DNA from: Variovorax sp. DXTD-1
GTDB lineage: Bacteria > Pseudomonadota > Gammaproteobacteria > Burkholderiales > Burkholderiaceae_C
Assembly (NCBI RefSeq): GCF_003984625.1
Contig: NZ_RWKH01000034.1
Span: 1-41,247, forward strand
Length of the DNA: 41,247 nt
Direction of reading: 5' to 3'
This document shows, in pieces, positions 20,030 to 28,787 of this stretch (the first letter of the stretch is position 1; every line of letters starts with the position of its first letter). Position numbers and translations under genes: made by a program. The notes under the pieces are model-generated. The model had not been told where the DNA came from, ran no database searches, and worked only from the letters and a program-made list of their open reading frames with translations.

Positions 20030-22144
20030 TCAGAACCGGTGATGGGCGGTCAGCTCGACCCGGCGCCCCTCTCCGACGAACCACTGCGTGTTGGTGTAGT
20101 ACGCCGTCGTGTAGTAGCGCTTGTTGAAGAGATTGAAGCCGCGCAGCGTCACTGTGGTGTCGGGCGTGACCTGCCACCGGAGCGCCAGGTCCGTCGTGGT
20201 GTAGGCAGGCAACGTCAAGGTGTTGGCGTTGTCCGCATACCGCTTGCCCACGTAGCGCAGGCCGGAGCTCAGCGTCCATTTCGGCAGGAAGTTCCAGCTC
20301 ACCCACACATTCGCAAGCCGCTCGGGCACATCGGTCGGCACATTCCCCGCGCGCGAAACGGCAATGCCCCCCGCGGTTTCCGAGAAGTCGTCGTACCGCG
20401 CGCGCAGCACGGCCGCGTTGGCATCCAGCTGCCAGCCGGCAGCGAAGGCCATGGCGACGTTGGCTTCGAGGCCCCGCGACGAGCGCTGGCCGACCTGGAT
20501 GCGCTGTGCCGGATTGTTCGGGTCCCGCGTGACGAGGTTGTTCTTGGTGATGTGGTAGGCCGCCAAGCTCCATTCACCGCGCTGGTCCCAGAACGTCTGC
20601 TTCACGCCGACTTCGGCCTGCCTGCCAGCGGAGAGATCGAACTTGCTGTTCGCCGGCGACAGCATGAGCAGCCCGCTCACCGGGTCCGCGGCCTTGGCGT
20701 ACTGCGCGTACAGCGCAAGGTTCGGGACCATCTCGAACACGGTCCCGATGCGCCACCCGGTGTGGGAGAAAGACCTGTCGAACGCCGCCGTGCCGGCCAC
20801 CAGATCGCGGCGCGAGATGCGCGCGTGGTCGTGGCGCAGGCCCGCGACGAGGGACCATCGATCGCTCAGTTCGAGCCGGTTCTCCGCGAACACCGCCGAT
20901 TGCCTCGCTTCGTTGCGGTAGCGGGGAATGAAGGGCACCCCGCTGACGAAGTAGCCAGGAATCGGGTTCAGTGGGTCGACGGACGGCGACGAGCCGACGT
21001 AGGTGTTGTTCGTGTGCGTGAATGAGCTCGAGTTGATGTCGAACCCCACGGAAGCCTGGTTGTTCAGGCCGAACAGAGTGCCCTTGAAAGTCGCATCGGT
21101 CGTGTTCCCCGTTTGCGACTGGTCGTGCCGGATCTGCGTGTTGCCGGACCGGTCGATCAGGCCTGTTCGCGGGTTGTAGGCATACGACTCCGCGTTGCGC
21201 CAGTAGCGCTGGCTGTCGATGCGGTACAGGCGGCTTCGCACCGTGGTATCCGCGCTTGGCGTCCATTGCGCCGCCAGCTCGGTCCAGTGGTCCCGGTACT
21301 GGATGGTGCTGTCGCCGACGTTGTAGTTCTTCTCGCGCAGTGCCGGGAGCTGCTGCCCGTTGACCAGCGGTGTTCCGAAGTAGCGCATCGGGTTCTGCCT
21401 GCCCTGGGCATGGCTGAGCCGCAGGCTGAACTCGGGAGAGACCTTCAGTTGAACCGCGCCCGAGAAGGTCCGGTTGCGCGAATCGCCCCTGTCCACCCAG
21501 CTGTCGGAACGGTCGCCGCTGACATCCAACCGGTACGACAGCCTGTCGTTGATGGCCCCGCCGCTGCCGAAGCCGAGTCTTTGCGTGTTGTCGGTTCCGA
21601 TGGTGGCTTGCACCTCGTTCTCGATGGGACCACGGTGGGGCTTCTTGGGGATCACGTTGACCACGCCGCCGATGGCGCCGTCGCCGTAGATGACCGATGC
21701 CGGCCCACGAAGAACCTCGATGCGATCGATCGACCAGGTGTCGAACGGAAAGGTCACGCCGACGCCGCCGTACTGGCGCGTGCCGTCGTACAGCCGCATC
21801 ACGGAGGTCGAATCGGTGAATCCGCGTGCGGCCAGGGAGGAGCCTCCGTTGCCGGGATGGGCCAGGCTGCTGATGCCGGTCGACCGCGTGATGGCGTCGG
21901 CCACGTTCGCATCGCCGCGCTGCTCGAGTTGCTCGCGCGTGATGGTGCCCACGCTCGCCGGTGTCTGGAATGGCGTAATGCCCAGGTTCGAACCTGTTGC
22001 GACGGGCGCGCCAAGGCCGCTATCGTGGGTGGCAGTGACCGACACGACGGGAAGCGCGGGTTGTTGTTCGTCCGCGGCATGGGCCGGCGTGGCCAGCCAG
22101 GGAAACGCCGCGCCCAGCGCGAGCGGAAAAATGGTCTTCTTCAT
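20030..22144 (-). CDS. TonB-dependent siderophore-type outer-membrane receptor
   Basis: A 704-residue outer-membrane receptor. It has a signal peptide ending near PAHA/ADEQQ and a possible TonB box (PVVSVTAT). The plug domain has ITREQLEQRGDANVADAITR, the turn ARGFTDSTSVMRLYDG and the signature IDRIEVLRGPASVIYGDG followed by GGVVNVIPKKP. The barrel ends in VELTAHHRF, with the terminal Phe needed for assembly. These segments place it in the siderophore receptor family (FhuA/FpvA-like fold); the ligand cannot be read from sequence. The gene lies between DUF2946 and the PepSY protein in one orientation. No obvious Fur box was seen in the 120 bases upstream. Confidence 0.93.
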   Translation of the reverse strand: MKKTIFPLALGAAFPWLATPAHAADEQQPALPVVSVTATHDSGLGAPVATGSNLGITPFQTPASVGTITREQLEQRGDANVADAITRSTGISSLAHPGNGGSSLAARGFTDSTSVMRLYDGTRQYGGVGVTFPFDTWSIDRIEVLRGPASVIYGDGAIGGVVNVIPKKPHRGPIENEVQATIGTDNTQRLGFGSGGAINDRLSYRLDVSGDRSDSWVDRGDSRNRTFSGAVQLKVSPEFSLRLSHAQGRQNPMRYFGTPLVNGQQLPALREKNYNVGDSTIQYRDHWTELAAQWTPSADTTVRSRLYRIDSQRYWRNAESYAYNPRTGLIDRSGNTQIRHDQSQTGNTTDATFKGTLFGLNNQASVGFDINSSSFTHTNNTYVGSSPSVDPLNPIPGYFVSGVPFIPRYRNEARQSAVFAENRLELSDRWSLVAGLRHDHARISRRDLVAGTAAFDRSFSHTGWRIGTVFEMVPNLALYAQYAKAADPVSGLLMLSPANSKFDLSAGRQAEVGVKQTFWDQRGEWSLAAYHITKNNLVTRDPNNPAQRIQVGQRSSRGLEANVAMAFAAGWQLDANAAVLRARYDDFSETAGGIAVSRAGNVPTDVPERLANVWVSWNFLPKWTLSSGLRYVGKRYADNANTLTLPAYTTTDLALRWQVTPDTTVTLRGFNLFNKRYYTTAYYTNTQWFVGEGRRVELTAHHRF

Positions 22145-22264
22145 GGATGCTCTCTGCGGCGCCCATCGGGGTGCCGGCTTGTCTGCGGAAACGAAAGAGG
22201 CTGCGCGCGCCGCAAGGGTCTGAAGACCGGTGCAGGCGTCACGCGCGTCGGAAGCTCGATCGGG

Positions 22265-22624
22265 TCAGCAGAGAGCGGGAGGGCCGCGCGCGGGCAACGG
22301 CGCGGCGGTGGCTGCGGCGAGACGCGCGGCCGGAATCGACTGGACCGCGTGGCCCAGCGGCAAGATGCCAGGGAGATCGGCCGCGTGCGCCACGGGCGGC
22401 GGTGCGCCGGTCAGCACGCACATCGGGCAGTCGAGGTGACTGGCGCCGAGCTCGCGTGCGCCGTCATCGGTCTGCACAACGACCTTGATGGCGCCCGCAG
22501 CCGAACACACCAGTTCCATCTCTTGTGGATGGACCATGGGCGATGCCACTGCCACGCCCAGCGACAACACGAACCAGGCCAGCACGAAGCGGACGAGATT
22601 GCGGACATGACGCAGGGCAGGCAT
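22265..22624 (-). CDS. DUF2946-type small exported protein
   Basis: The 119-residue product begins with a hydrophobic segment (LVRFVLAWFVLSLGVAVA) that looks like a signal peptide or anchor. A Cys (residue 40), then HLDCPMC with a CxxC-like pair, and a proline/alanine-rich tail ending in Cys follow. DUF2946 proteins of this form are often encoded next to TonB-dependent receptors and are suspected to handle metals such as copper; that role is not proven. Start ATG 22624 lies close downstream of a CATAAT sequence. The 120 bases between it and the receptor hold no other gene. It probably belongs to the receptor-PepSY operon. Confidence 0.75.
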   Translation of the reverse strand: MPALRHVRNLVRFVLAWFVLSLGVAVASPMVHPQEMELVCSAAGAIKVVVQTDDGARELGASHLDCPMCVLTGAPPPVAHAADLPGILPLGHAVQSIPAARLAAATAAPLPARGPPALC

Positions 22625-22732
22625 GCGCTGGATTATGAGTCAGGTGAAAGACTGGTCGGAACGGGTTGAGGGAATTCCGCGCGGGCAAGTGGGATGCCCG
22701 CATTTCCTCAATACCGGAATGTCTGTGGCACT

Positions 22733-25120
22733 TCACTCCCGGCTGCCAGGCGCTCTCGGTAGAAACAACCGAAATACGCAGCCCATCCCTTCGGCGCTAT
22801 AGAGCGAGACCCGCCCACCGTGGCGAGCAGCCACGGTCTTGACGAACGCAAGGCCGAGCCCGGCGCCGTGACTCCGGCCGCCGCCATGGTCACCGCGTTC
22901 AAACGGCTCGAAGACCGCGGCTTGCCGATCTGCCTCGATGCCGGGCCCCTGGTCTTGGATGCGGACTGCCCAGCAATCCCCGTGCAGCTCGATGGCGCAC
23001 CCGATCGTCGAACCGGGCGGAGAGTGTTTGATGGCGTTGTCCAGAAGGTTGTCGATTGCGCGCGAGACCAGGTCGCGGTCGATGCGGCAGAAAGCTCTGG
23101 TTGCGCTGCTTGGGTCGAGCACCACCTGAATCTGATTGCTTGCATGCGCTTCCCAAGCGTCATCGATGCATTCGTTCAGAAGAGCCGGAAGGTTGCGCAG
23201 TTCAATCCGGTAGGGCTGCGATCGTGCACGCGCCAGTTGAATGAATCCCTCCGATAACGCCAGCGCCTTGTGCGCATGCCGGGCGATCCGTTCCCGCAGC
23301 TGCGCTGCGGTCATGGCCGCGGGGTCGTGCCGATTGAGTTCAAGCAGGGTGACGATGGCTGTCTGCGGCGCGCGAATGTCGTGGCTCAGAAAGTGGATTG
23401 CATCGTCATGCTGGCGCTGGGCCCGCCGCAGTTCGCTCACGTCGACAAGGCTGAAGATCCACCCGGCATGTTGTCCATCAATGCTGAGCGACGGCGCATG
23501 TTTCACCAGCAGATCGCGGTCTGCCTGATCCCGTGCCTGCACCGCGCCGGCAAGGGGGTGGCGCGCCAACGAGGCTGGCGTGGCCACAGGCTGGTTGTCG
23601 TCGACAGACCGCACCTGCTGCATGAGCTCAACGATCGACAGGTTCTGCAACGCTTCGGCCGAGTCCGCGTTGAAATAACGTGCCGCGGCCGCATTGGCCA
23701 AGCGTATGTCACCGTGCTTGCCGCATACGAGCGTCGCATCTGGCAGGTTGTCGAGGCTGTCGCTCACCAGTTGATGGACGTTGCGCAGGTGCTGTGCGGC
23801 AACCGCAAGTCCCTTGATGCGCCGGTCGAGGAAGTCGCCGGACGAATGCATTTGCATCGCAGGCACTTGCGCGATGCTCGCGCTTGCGCGCAAGTGTGCG
23901 GACGCCTCAATCAGGTACCTTGTCGCTGCGTTCAGTCGGCCCCAGCTCCACAAGGTGTATGCCGTGCCCAGGCCCAGCATTCCCGCGGCGGGAGCGAACT
24001 GCAAACGGAACGCAACGGTGCCGATTCCAGAGACCACCAGCAATGCCAAGGCCAGCGCGCCGGTCATCAGCAACGCGGAAACCGGTTCGAGAACAGCCAT
24101 GCCGACAAAGGCAAGCAATACCATCGATGCGTTAACGCCCGTGTTCAACCAAGGTGGAGCGTTCGTCACTTCACGACGGTCCAGCAGGCTGTCCAGGATG
24201 TTGGCGTTGACTTCAACGCCCGGCATCAAGCCGGCGTCGTCGGTCGCAGGCGTTTCATAGAGGCCACCCAGCGACGCGGCGGTGGTGCCCACTAGAACAT
24301 ACTTGCCGCGAAACGTGCCCGGCGGAACCGTCCCCGCGAGCACATCGATGTACGAGATGCGCCGGAAGTGCCCGGCCGGTCCGGCGAACGGCACCATCAG
24401 TTTGTGCGAGCGCTCCCAATCGAGCCACTTGCCGGAGGGCGGCGTGTGAAGGTGGTCCTCTCCTTCCGGACTGCCAGGCAAATCCTTGGAGAAGCGTGAC
24501 GGGTCGCCCACCCGAAGCACTGCGAGACTGAAATGGTCCATCTCGAAACCTCGCAAGCCTTCGCGCAGATAGATCTTGCGCAAGAGGCCGTCATCGTCCA
24601 CAGGCAAGCGGTCCAGCCCCACGCGGTTTGCACTCGCCACAAGCGGGCACACAGGTTGCAGGGTCAGTGGACTGCCACCTTCGTACATCTGGATCGGCAA
24701 TACGACCTTCCCGCTCTGCTCCAGCGCCGCCGCCAGTGCCCTGCTGTCTTCAACAGAATGGGGGTCCGACTCCGAGATCGGAATGTCGAAGCCGATCGCA
24801 AGCGGCGCGTCTTTCGTGAGGCGCTCGATCAACGCGGCGTGAGTCGACCGGCGCCAGGGCCAGCTTCCCAGCGCCGCAATACTCCGTTCATCGACAGCCA
24901 CCACGATCACGCTGCTTTTGCGCACATCGCGGCCTTGCAATGCGACGAGCGCGTCCTGCCAGACGCGGTTCGGCTGTCGCACGACTCCCAGTGCATCCAG
25001 TCCCAATACCAGCATGAGCGCAAAACCCGCGAGGCCCGCCCATCGGATCCAGCGCCTGTACCGGTGTCGGGCGTGAGTGTTCGGGTTGGAATGCCCAGGC
25101 CGACGCGCGTGCATATCCAT
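22733..25120 (-). CDS. CHASE2-PAS sensor histidine kinase
   Basis: The start is taken as ATG 25120 (795 residues); TTG 25162 would add 14 residues. A basic N terminus and a helix (about residues 27-45) lead to a CHASE2 sensor domain (about 48-330) with typical FRGKYVLVGTTAASLGGLYE and MPGVEVNANILDSLL. Three membrane helices follow (about 330-410), then a PAS domain (SLDNLPDATLVCGKHGDIRL), HisKA with His580 in FLSHDIRAPQTAI, and HATPase motifs AIDNLLDNAIKHS, DQGPGIEA and HGAGLGLAFVK. It presumably phosphorylates the OmpR-type regulator encoded upstream on the same strand. The stimulus is unknown; the downstream uptake genes suggest metal or siderophore status. Confidence 0.9.
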   Translation of the reverse strand: MDMHARRPGHSNPNTHARHRYRRWIRWAGLAGFALMLVLGLDALGVVRQPNRVWQDALVALQGRDVRKSSVIVVAVDERSIAALGSWPWRRSTHAALIERLTKDAPLAIGFDIPISESDPHSVEDSRALAAALEQSGKVVLPIQMYEGGSPLTLQPVCPLVASANRVGLDRLPVDDDGLLRKIYLREGLRGFEMDHFSLAVLRVGDPSRFSKDLPGSPEGEDHLHTPPSGKWLDWERSHKLMVPFAGPAGHFRRISYIDVLAGTVPPGTFRGKYVLVGTTAASLGGLYETPATDDAGLMPGVEVNANILDSLLDRREVTNAPPWLNTGVNASMVLLAFVGMAVLEPVSALLMTGALALALLVVSGIGTVAFRLQFAPAAGMLGLGTAYTLWSWGRLNAATRYLIEASAHLRASASIAQVPAMQMHSSGDFLDRRIKGLAVAAQHLRNVHQLVSDSLDNLPDATLVCGKHGDIRLANAAAARYFNADSAEALQNLSIVELMQQVRSVDDNQPVATPASLARHPLAGAVQARDQADRDLLVKHAPSLSIDGQHAGWIFSLVDVSELRRAQRQHDDAIHFLSHDIRAPQTAIVTLLELNRHDPAAMTAAQLRERIARHAHKALALSEGFIQLARARSQPYRIELRNLPALLNECIDDAWEAHASNQIQVVLDPSSATRAFCRIDRDLVSRAIDNLLDNAIKHSPPGSTIGCAIELHGDCWAVRIQDQGPGIEADRQAAVFEPFERGDHGGGRSHGAGLGLAFVKTVAARHGGRVSLYSAEGMGCVFRLFLPRAPGSRE

Positions 25121-25162
25121 GCCTGCATACGGCCAGAGGTACTCGGGTATCGGCGCTTTCAA

Positions 25163-25439
25163 CAGCCTTCAGCTCCCGCAGCCATCGGCAACCCATGGTC
25201 GACCCTCCGAGAGGCGCTAGAACGGTGCGTGAAATGCACCTCAAAGGGGAGTGGGTGGTTCAAATTCGGCCATCAGTCTTGTATGCAAGACTGGAAGATT
25301 CAGGGGTGTACGGCAGTCGTGCAAGCTGCGTGCCACTTGGGATGTGCTGCTGTTGGGTCAGCTCGGCTGTGTCGCTCAGACACGAGCTGCAAGGGCTTGG
25401 AGGGGGTGAGAGTCCCAGTGGAATCGTGCTATGGAGAAA
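25163..25439. other. Inverted-repeat-rich spacer between response regulator and kinase genes
   Basis: No convincing gene occupies these 277 bases, but several stable hairpins do. GGTGC/GCACC lies at 25223-25239. CAGTCTTG (25274-25281) pairs with CAAGACTG (25286-25293) over a four-base loop. A compound stem pairs CAGCTC (25359-25364) with GAGCTG (25384-25389), closing an inner GTGTC/GACAC (25369-25373/25379-25383). A GGGTGAGAGTCCC element lies at about 25404-25416. On the - strand this would be the leader of the kinase mRNA; on the + strand it could be an independent RNA. I could not assign it to a known riboswitch or intron class by eye. Confidence 0.5.
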
Positions 25440-26174
25440 TCAGGCCGCGCAAGCCATCTTTCCAATGTCTGCTCTAGGGGCCCGGACGGCCTCCAGGCGA
25501 TAGCCCTGGCCATAGACCGCCGTCAGTCGAAAGCCGTTCTCCGGCCGCAATCCCAATACCGTTCTAACCCGAGAAATATGTGTATCCAGTGAACGTGACA
25601 TCAACTCAGTGCCGGCTGGATTGTTGGTTTTCCATATGGTTTCCAGCATGTGCCCGCGCGAGAGCAGTCGACCGAGGTTTCGGAACAGAAAGAGTGCCAA
25701 GTCGAATTCCCTTTGCGTCAGCTGTACGGGATTGCCGTCGATCTCGAGCTGCGTCAGGGCGGGAATGAACCGGTAGCGGCCCCAGATTTCCTCTTCGGTC
25801 CGAACCTGTGCATAGGAGCGGCGCAGCAGCGCTCGCACACGCGCGGTCAGCTCACCGACGCCCACGGGCTTGCTCATGAAGTCGTCCGCGCCAAGCATCA
25901 AGCCTTCGACGATGTCGCGCTCGTCTCGCCGGTTGGTCACGAAAAGGATCGGGATGTGCTCCGTCACATTGGCCCTTACCCATCGCACGATATCCAGCCC
26001 TGATATGCCGGGGAGTTCCCAATCGAGCACCAGCAAATCGAAGGACTCGCGGCGCAGTTCATTCACCAATGCAGCACCGTCCGTGAAGAGGTGGCACTGA
26101 TGGTTCATCGCCTTCAGGATGCTCTTAATCAGGTCAAGCTGGTCAGTATCGTCGTCAAGAGCTGCGATTCGCAT
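25440..26174 (-). CDS. OmpR-family response regulator
   Basis: The ATG at 26174 starts exactly at the receiver domain (MRIAALDDDTDQLDLI), giving 244 residues; upstream in-frame codons add unrelated sequence. The receiver has acidic residues Asp7-Asp9, phospho-acceptor Asp51 (LLVLDWELPG), Thr80 and Lys102. The C-terminal winged-helix DNA-binding domain (about 140-230) shows LTQREFDLALFLFRNLGRLL, SRSLDTHISRVRTVLGL and GYRLEAV at its end. It is the likely partner of the CHASE2 kinase downstream. Regulator first, kinase second, then uptake genes in one direction suggests it controls that cluster. Confidence 0.93.
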   Translation of the reverse strand: MRIAALDDDTDQLDLIKSILKAMNHQCHLFTDGAALVNELRRESFDLLVLDWELPGISGLDIVRWVRANVTEHIPILFVTNRRDERDIVEGLMLGADDFMSKPVGVGELTARVRALLRRSYAQVRTEEEIWGRYRFIPALTQLEIDGNPVQLTQREFDLALFLFRNLGRLLSRGHMLETIWKTNNPAGTELMSRSLDTHISRVRTVLGLRPENGFRLTAVYGQGYRLEAVRAPRADIGKMACAA

Positions 26175-26479
26175 GATTTCGGTTGCTTCGATCGGGTTGC
26201 GGATGCAGGAAGCGCGCACGCAGCCGGGCGCTTGCTGATGCAATTTTAGGTAGCAACCAATTTCAAGCCGCGGACCAAAACTCAAAAACTGTCAAATCCG
26301 GGCGCGTCGGAAACGCGCGTGTCCGCGGCGCTGGATGCTGCGCTTCTCGGAAGTGCGAAAACTTCCGGAGATCCGCTTGGGATGCTCAGCAATTGTCAAA
26401 AGTCTGGACGGGCATTCGTCTGTTCTCTAGCCTCGCACCGAGTTCATTGGATGACCTGCCGGTCAGTTCTCGGGCAGTC
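26175..26479. other. Gene-free spacer upstream of the response regulator
   Basis: This stretch separates the - strand regulator from the + strand micro-ORF and must hold promoters for both sides. One clear inverted repeat is seen: CGGAAGT (26348-26354) with ACTTCCG (26361-26367), loop GCGAAA. It could be an operator or a small RNA hairpin. I see no convincing promoter pair and no gene. Confidence 0.5.
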
Positions 26480-26620
26480 ATGAAAAAGATCAGTCGCGCG
26501 AGCCGGAAGCCGCCCAAACCAACGCGGCCGAGCCAGGGCTTAGCGCCGCGGAAGATAAGGCGCAACGGACGAGTTTGCCCAACCCGCCGCCGCTTTGACA
26601 CGGGTTGCAGCATCACATGA
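26480..26620 (+). CDS. Possible basic micro-ORF coupled to the PLD-like gene
   Basis: ATG 26480 opens a 46-codon frame encoding a strongly basic peptide (MKKISRASRKPPKPTRPSQG at the start, about 14 Lys/Arg in all, two Cys near the end). Its TGA stop overlaps the ATG of the next gene in an ATGA junction, the usual sign of translational coupling. No clear ribosome-binding sequence precedes it (CGGGCAGTC). I recognise no family. It may equally be a leader peptide or a chance frame; conservation would decide. Confidence 0.3.
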   Translation: MKKISRASRKPPKPTRPSQGLAPRKIRRNGRVCPTRRRFDTGCSIT

Positions 26621-27069
26621 TTTTCAGAGACGACAGTGGTGGATTCGCGTTTTCCTGCGACGACGCGAAGATGTCCGTCTGCACCAGCACGTGGAACAAG
26701 CGCCTTGCGCAAATTGCACGCGTCACCGGTCCCGTCCTGATCATGACCGGGTCTCTTCCGGACCCGGAATACATTTCTCAAACCTTGGGTAAGCGCCCGC
26801 GAGACATCTTCATCATTGCCAATGTGGACGCGCAAAAGGAAGCGCGGATGCTCAAGCGCCGCTTCCCCGGGATACGCATCGCGCTGCACAGCAACAACAA
26901 CGCCAAACTTGTGCTCGTGGCGCCGGACACGGTCTGGGTTTCCAGCGCCGACTTTGGCAAGACAACGCGGATAGAGTCCGCTGTCGGCCTGCACTCGAGG
27001 GTCGTGTTCAATAAAACACGGGAGTCGTTCTTCAACCGGATATGGGCGAAGGCGACCGAAATCGTTTGA
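26617..27069 (+). CDS. Phospholipase D-like protein with degenerate HKD motif
   Basis: Starting at ATG 26617 the product has 150 residues, about one PLD repeat. The region near residue 95 fits the PLD motif HxKx4Dx6GSxN in spacing but not in residues: Asn95 stands for His, Lys97 is kept, Ala102 replaces Asp, Ser109-Ser110 and Asp112 stand for Gly-Ser and Asn. A beta-strand/helix pattern surrounds it (VLIMTGSLPDPEYIS, DIFIIANVDAQKEARML, RIALHSNNNAKLVLV). Family enzymes cut phosphodiester bonds; losing His and Asp makes catalysis unlikely, so binding or a regulatory role is more probable (inference). It lies alone between the response regulator and the chemotaxis gene. The ribosome-binding site is weak unless coupled to the frame before it. 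Confidence 0.65.
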   Translation: MIFRDDSGGFAFSCDDAKMSVCTSTWNKRLAQIARVTGPVLIMTGSLPDPEYISQTLGKRPRDIFIIANVDAQKEARMLKRRFPGIRIALHSNNNAKLVLVAPDTVWVSSADFGKTTRIESAVGLHSRVVFNKTRESFFNRIWAKATEIV

Positions 27070-27317
27070 ATCGTTCCATGGATTCGTGTGTTCGGAATGG
27101 CGTGCTCGAAGCGCGCAGTAGCAGGCGACGCGCGGTTCCACATCGGCGTAGCAAACCGCATCTCCCTCGGCATCTGTCCGGAGACATCCGTGATCCGGCC
27201 GGCGCTCGCGGGCCGTTGCGGGTTTATCCCTAGATCCCACCCCTCAAGTTTCCGCGACCGCCTGCCGATATCCCTGGATACCTGGCCTCCGCACCGGCGG
27301 CCGTCACGGAAAAGCAC
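27070..27317. other. Gene-free spacer before the chemotaxis receptor
   Basis: These 248 bases hold no convincing gene on either strand. I looked for a flagellar sigma-28 promoter (TAAA and GCCGATAA) and did not see one, nor a clear terminator for the gene before it. Confidence 0.5.
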
Positions 27318-28550
27318 ATGCGCAATTGGAAGATCGGTGCCCAGCTGGGCATGGCATTCGGGATCGTGTTGCTGTTGATGGCGACGGCGCTTGCCATTGG
27401 CATTGCATGTCTGCACGACATTGCGGCCGGCGGCGGCATCGCCCCGGAGCTCGCACGTCGTATCGAGTCGACTCGGAGCTTCATGCTGGGCTTCGGATTC
27501 GCCGCGGTGGTGGCCGGCGTCGGCGGCAGCATCTGGCTCTCGCGCAGCATCATGCAACCGTTGGGTGAAGCGATCTTCATCGCCGAGACGGTGGCCTCGG
27601 GCGACCTCAGCAAGGAATTCGAGACCGAGCGCGGCGGGGATTTCGGGCGGTTGTTGCGTGGCATGGGCGAGATGGAAGACACGCTGACCGACGTGGTAAC
27701 GCGCATCAAGGCATCGACCGACTCGATCGTGGTCGCATCGGGGCAGATCACCGCGGGCAATCACGACCTGTCTTCGCGCACCGAGCAGCAGGCCAGCTCG
27801 CTCGAAGAGACGGCGGCTTCGATGGAAGAGCTCACCTCCACCGTCAAGCAGAACGCCGACAACGCAAAACAGGCAAATCAGCTGGCGCTCTCGGCCTCGG
27901 AGGTTGCGGTGAAGGGGGGAGGCGTGGTCAACCAGGTGGTCAACACCATGGCCTCGATCAATGCCTCGTCCAAGAAGATCGTCGACATCATCGGTGTGAT
28001 CGACGGCATCGCGTTCCAGACCAACATCCTCGCGCTCAATGCTGCAGTGGAAGCCGCGCGTGCCGGCGAGCAGGGCAGGGGCTTTGCGGTGGTCGCTTCC
28101 GAGGTGCGCAACCTTGCGCAGCGTTCGTCTGCGGCGGCCAAGGAGATCAAGGGCCTCATCGAAGACTCGGTGGGCAAGGTCGACGTGGGCAGCGCGCTGG
28201 TGAGTGAAGCCGGCAAGACCATGGAAGAGATCGTGGGCAGCGTGAAGCGCGTGACGGACATCGTCGGCGAAATCACGGCGGCGAGCCACGAGCAGGCCCA
28301 AGGCATCGAGCAGGTCAACCAGGCCATCGCGCAGATGGATCAGGTGACGCAGCAGAACGCCGCGCTGATCGAGGAGGCCGCGGCGGCGGCGCAATCGCTG
28401 CAGGAGCAGGCGGGCAGCCTGTCGCAGGTGGTGGCCACCTTCAAGCTCGACGAGGAGGATGACGAACCTGCGGCGGCACCACCTGTGCAGGTGCGGCCTC
28501 TTGCCCGGCCGGTGCGCGTGATTCAGCTGGCCCGGCGCACAGCTGAGTGA
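27318..28550 (+). CDS. Methyl-accepting chemotaxis protein lacking a periplasmic sensor domain
   Basis: The 410-residue product has two membrane helices (about residues 8-28 and 54-74) separated by only about 25 residues, where betaproteobacterial receptors usually carry 150 or more residues of ligand-binding domain. A HAMP segment (about 75-125), a long coiled-coil signalling domain with methylation-type sites (SRTEQQASSLEETAASMEEL) and the conserved hairpin tip IDGIAFQTNILALNAAVEAA follow. The C terminus QVRPLARPVRVIQLARRTAE has no CheR-docking pentapeptide that I recognise. Such receptors may sense membrane or cytoplasmic state rather than a periplasmic ligand (inference). ATG 27318 is the first codon before helix 1. 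Confidence 0.92.
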   Translation: MRNWKIGAQLGMAFGIVLLLMATALAIGIACLHDIAAGGGIAPELARRIESTRSFMLGFGFAAVVAGVGGSIWLSRSIMQPLGEAIFIAETVASGDLSKEFETERGGDFGRLLRGMGEMEDTLTDVVTRIKASTDSIVVASGQITAGNHDLSSRTEQQASSLEETAASMEELTSTVKQNADNAKQANQLALSASEVAVKGGGVVNQVVNTMASINASSKKIVDIIGVIDGIAFQTNILALNAAVEAARAGEQGRGFAVVASEVRNLAQRSSAAAKEIKGLIEDSVGKVDVGSALVSEAGKTMEEIVGSVKRVTDIVGEITAASHEQAQGIEQVNQAIAQMDQVTQQNAALIEEAAAAAQSLQEQAGSLSQVVATFKLDEEDDEPAAAPPVQVRPLARPVRVIQLARRTAE

Positions 28551-28787
28551 CGCCACGCGTCACTCTTTCTTTCAAGATGCAACGCTGCACTGCGCCTACG
28601 CGAATGTGGGCATCACCCTACAGAAGAACAGCCGCAAAAAATTAAGGTGACCGATAGCAGGGTCGGCGGACGACGTCGAGCCCTCGCGCAAAGGAAACCG
28701 AATGACTGTCGAGATGTTCCGAATGCCAGCGGCTGCCGGCGCGCATGGAACACGCCCTTCGCAAATCTCTTCTGCGGGGGCGTAGCC
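28551..28787. other. Gene-free spacer between chemotaxis receptor and hydrolase
   Basis: An in-frame GTG at 28647 could extend the hydrolase by 47 residues, but that stretch is Arg-rich and unlike the family. I see no other gene and no clear terminator. Confidence 0.45.

Noticed and set aside
25163..25439. Cobalamin riboswitch or c-di-GMP riboswitch
   Set aside because: A GGTGAGAGTCC-like piece is present, but the other conserved elements of these classes are missing.
18265..27069. Genomic island integrated at tRNA-Phe
   Set aside because: I found no integrase and no second copy of the tRNA 3' end (CCGCCCCAGGCCACCA) to the right; base composition is not clearly different.
26386..27240. Possible 284-residue - strand gene opposite the PLD-like gene
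   Set aside because: Composition is irregular and Arg/His-rich with no fold signals, while the + strand frame has PLD-like spacing and normal composition.
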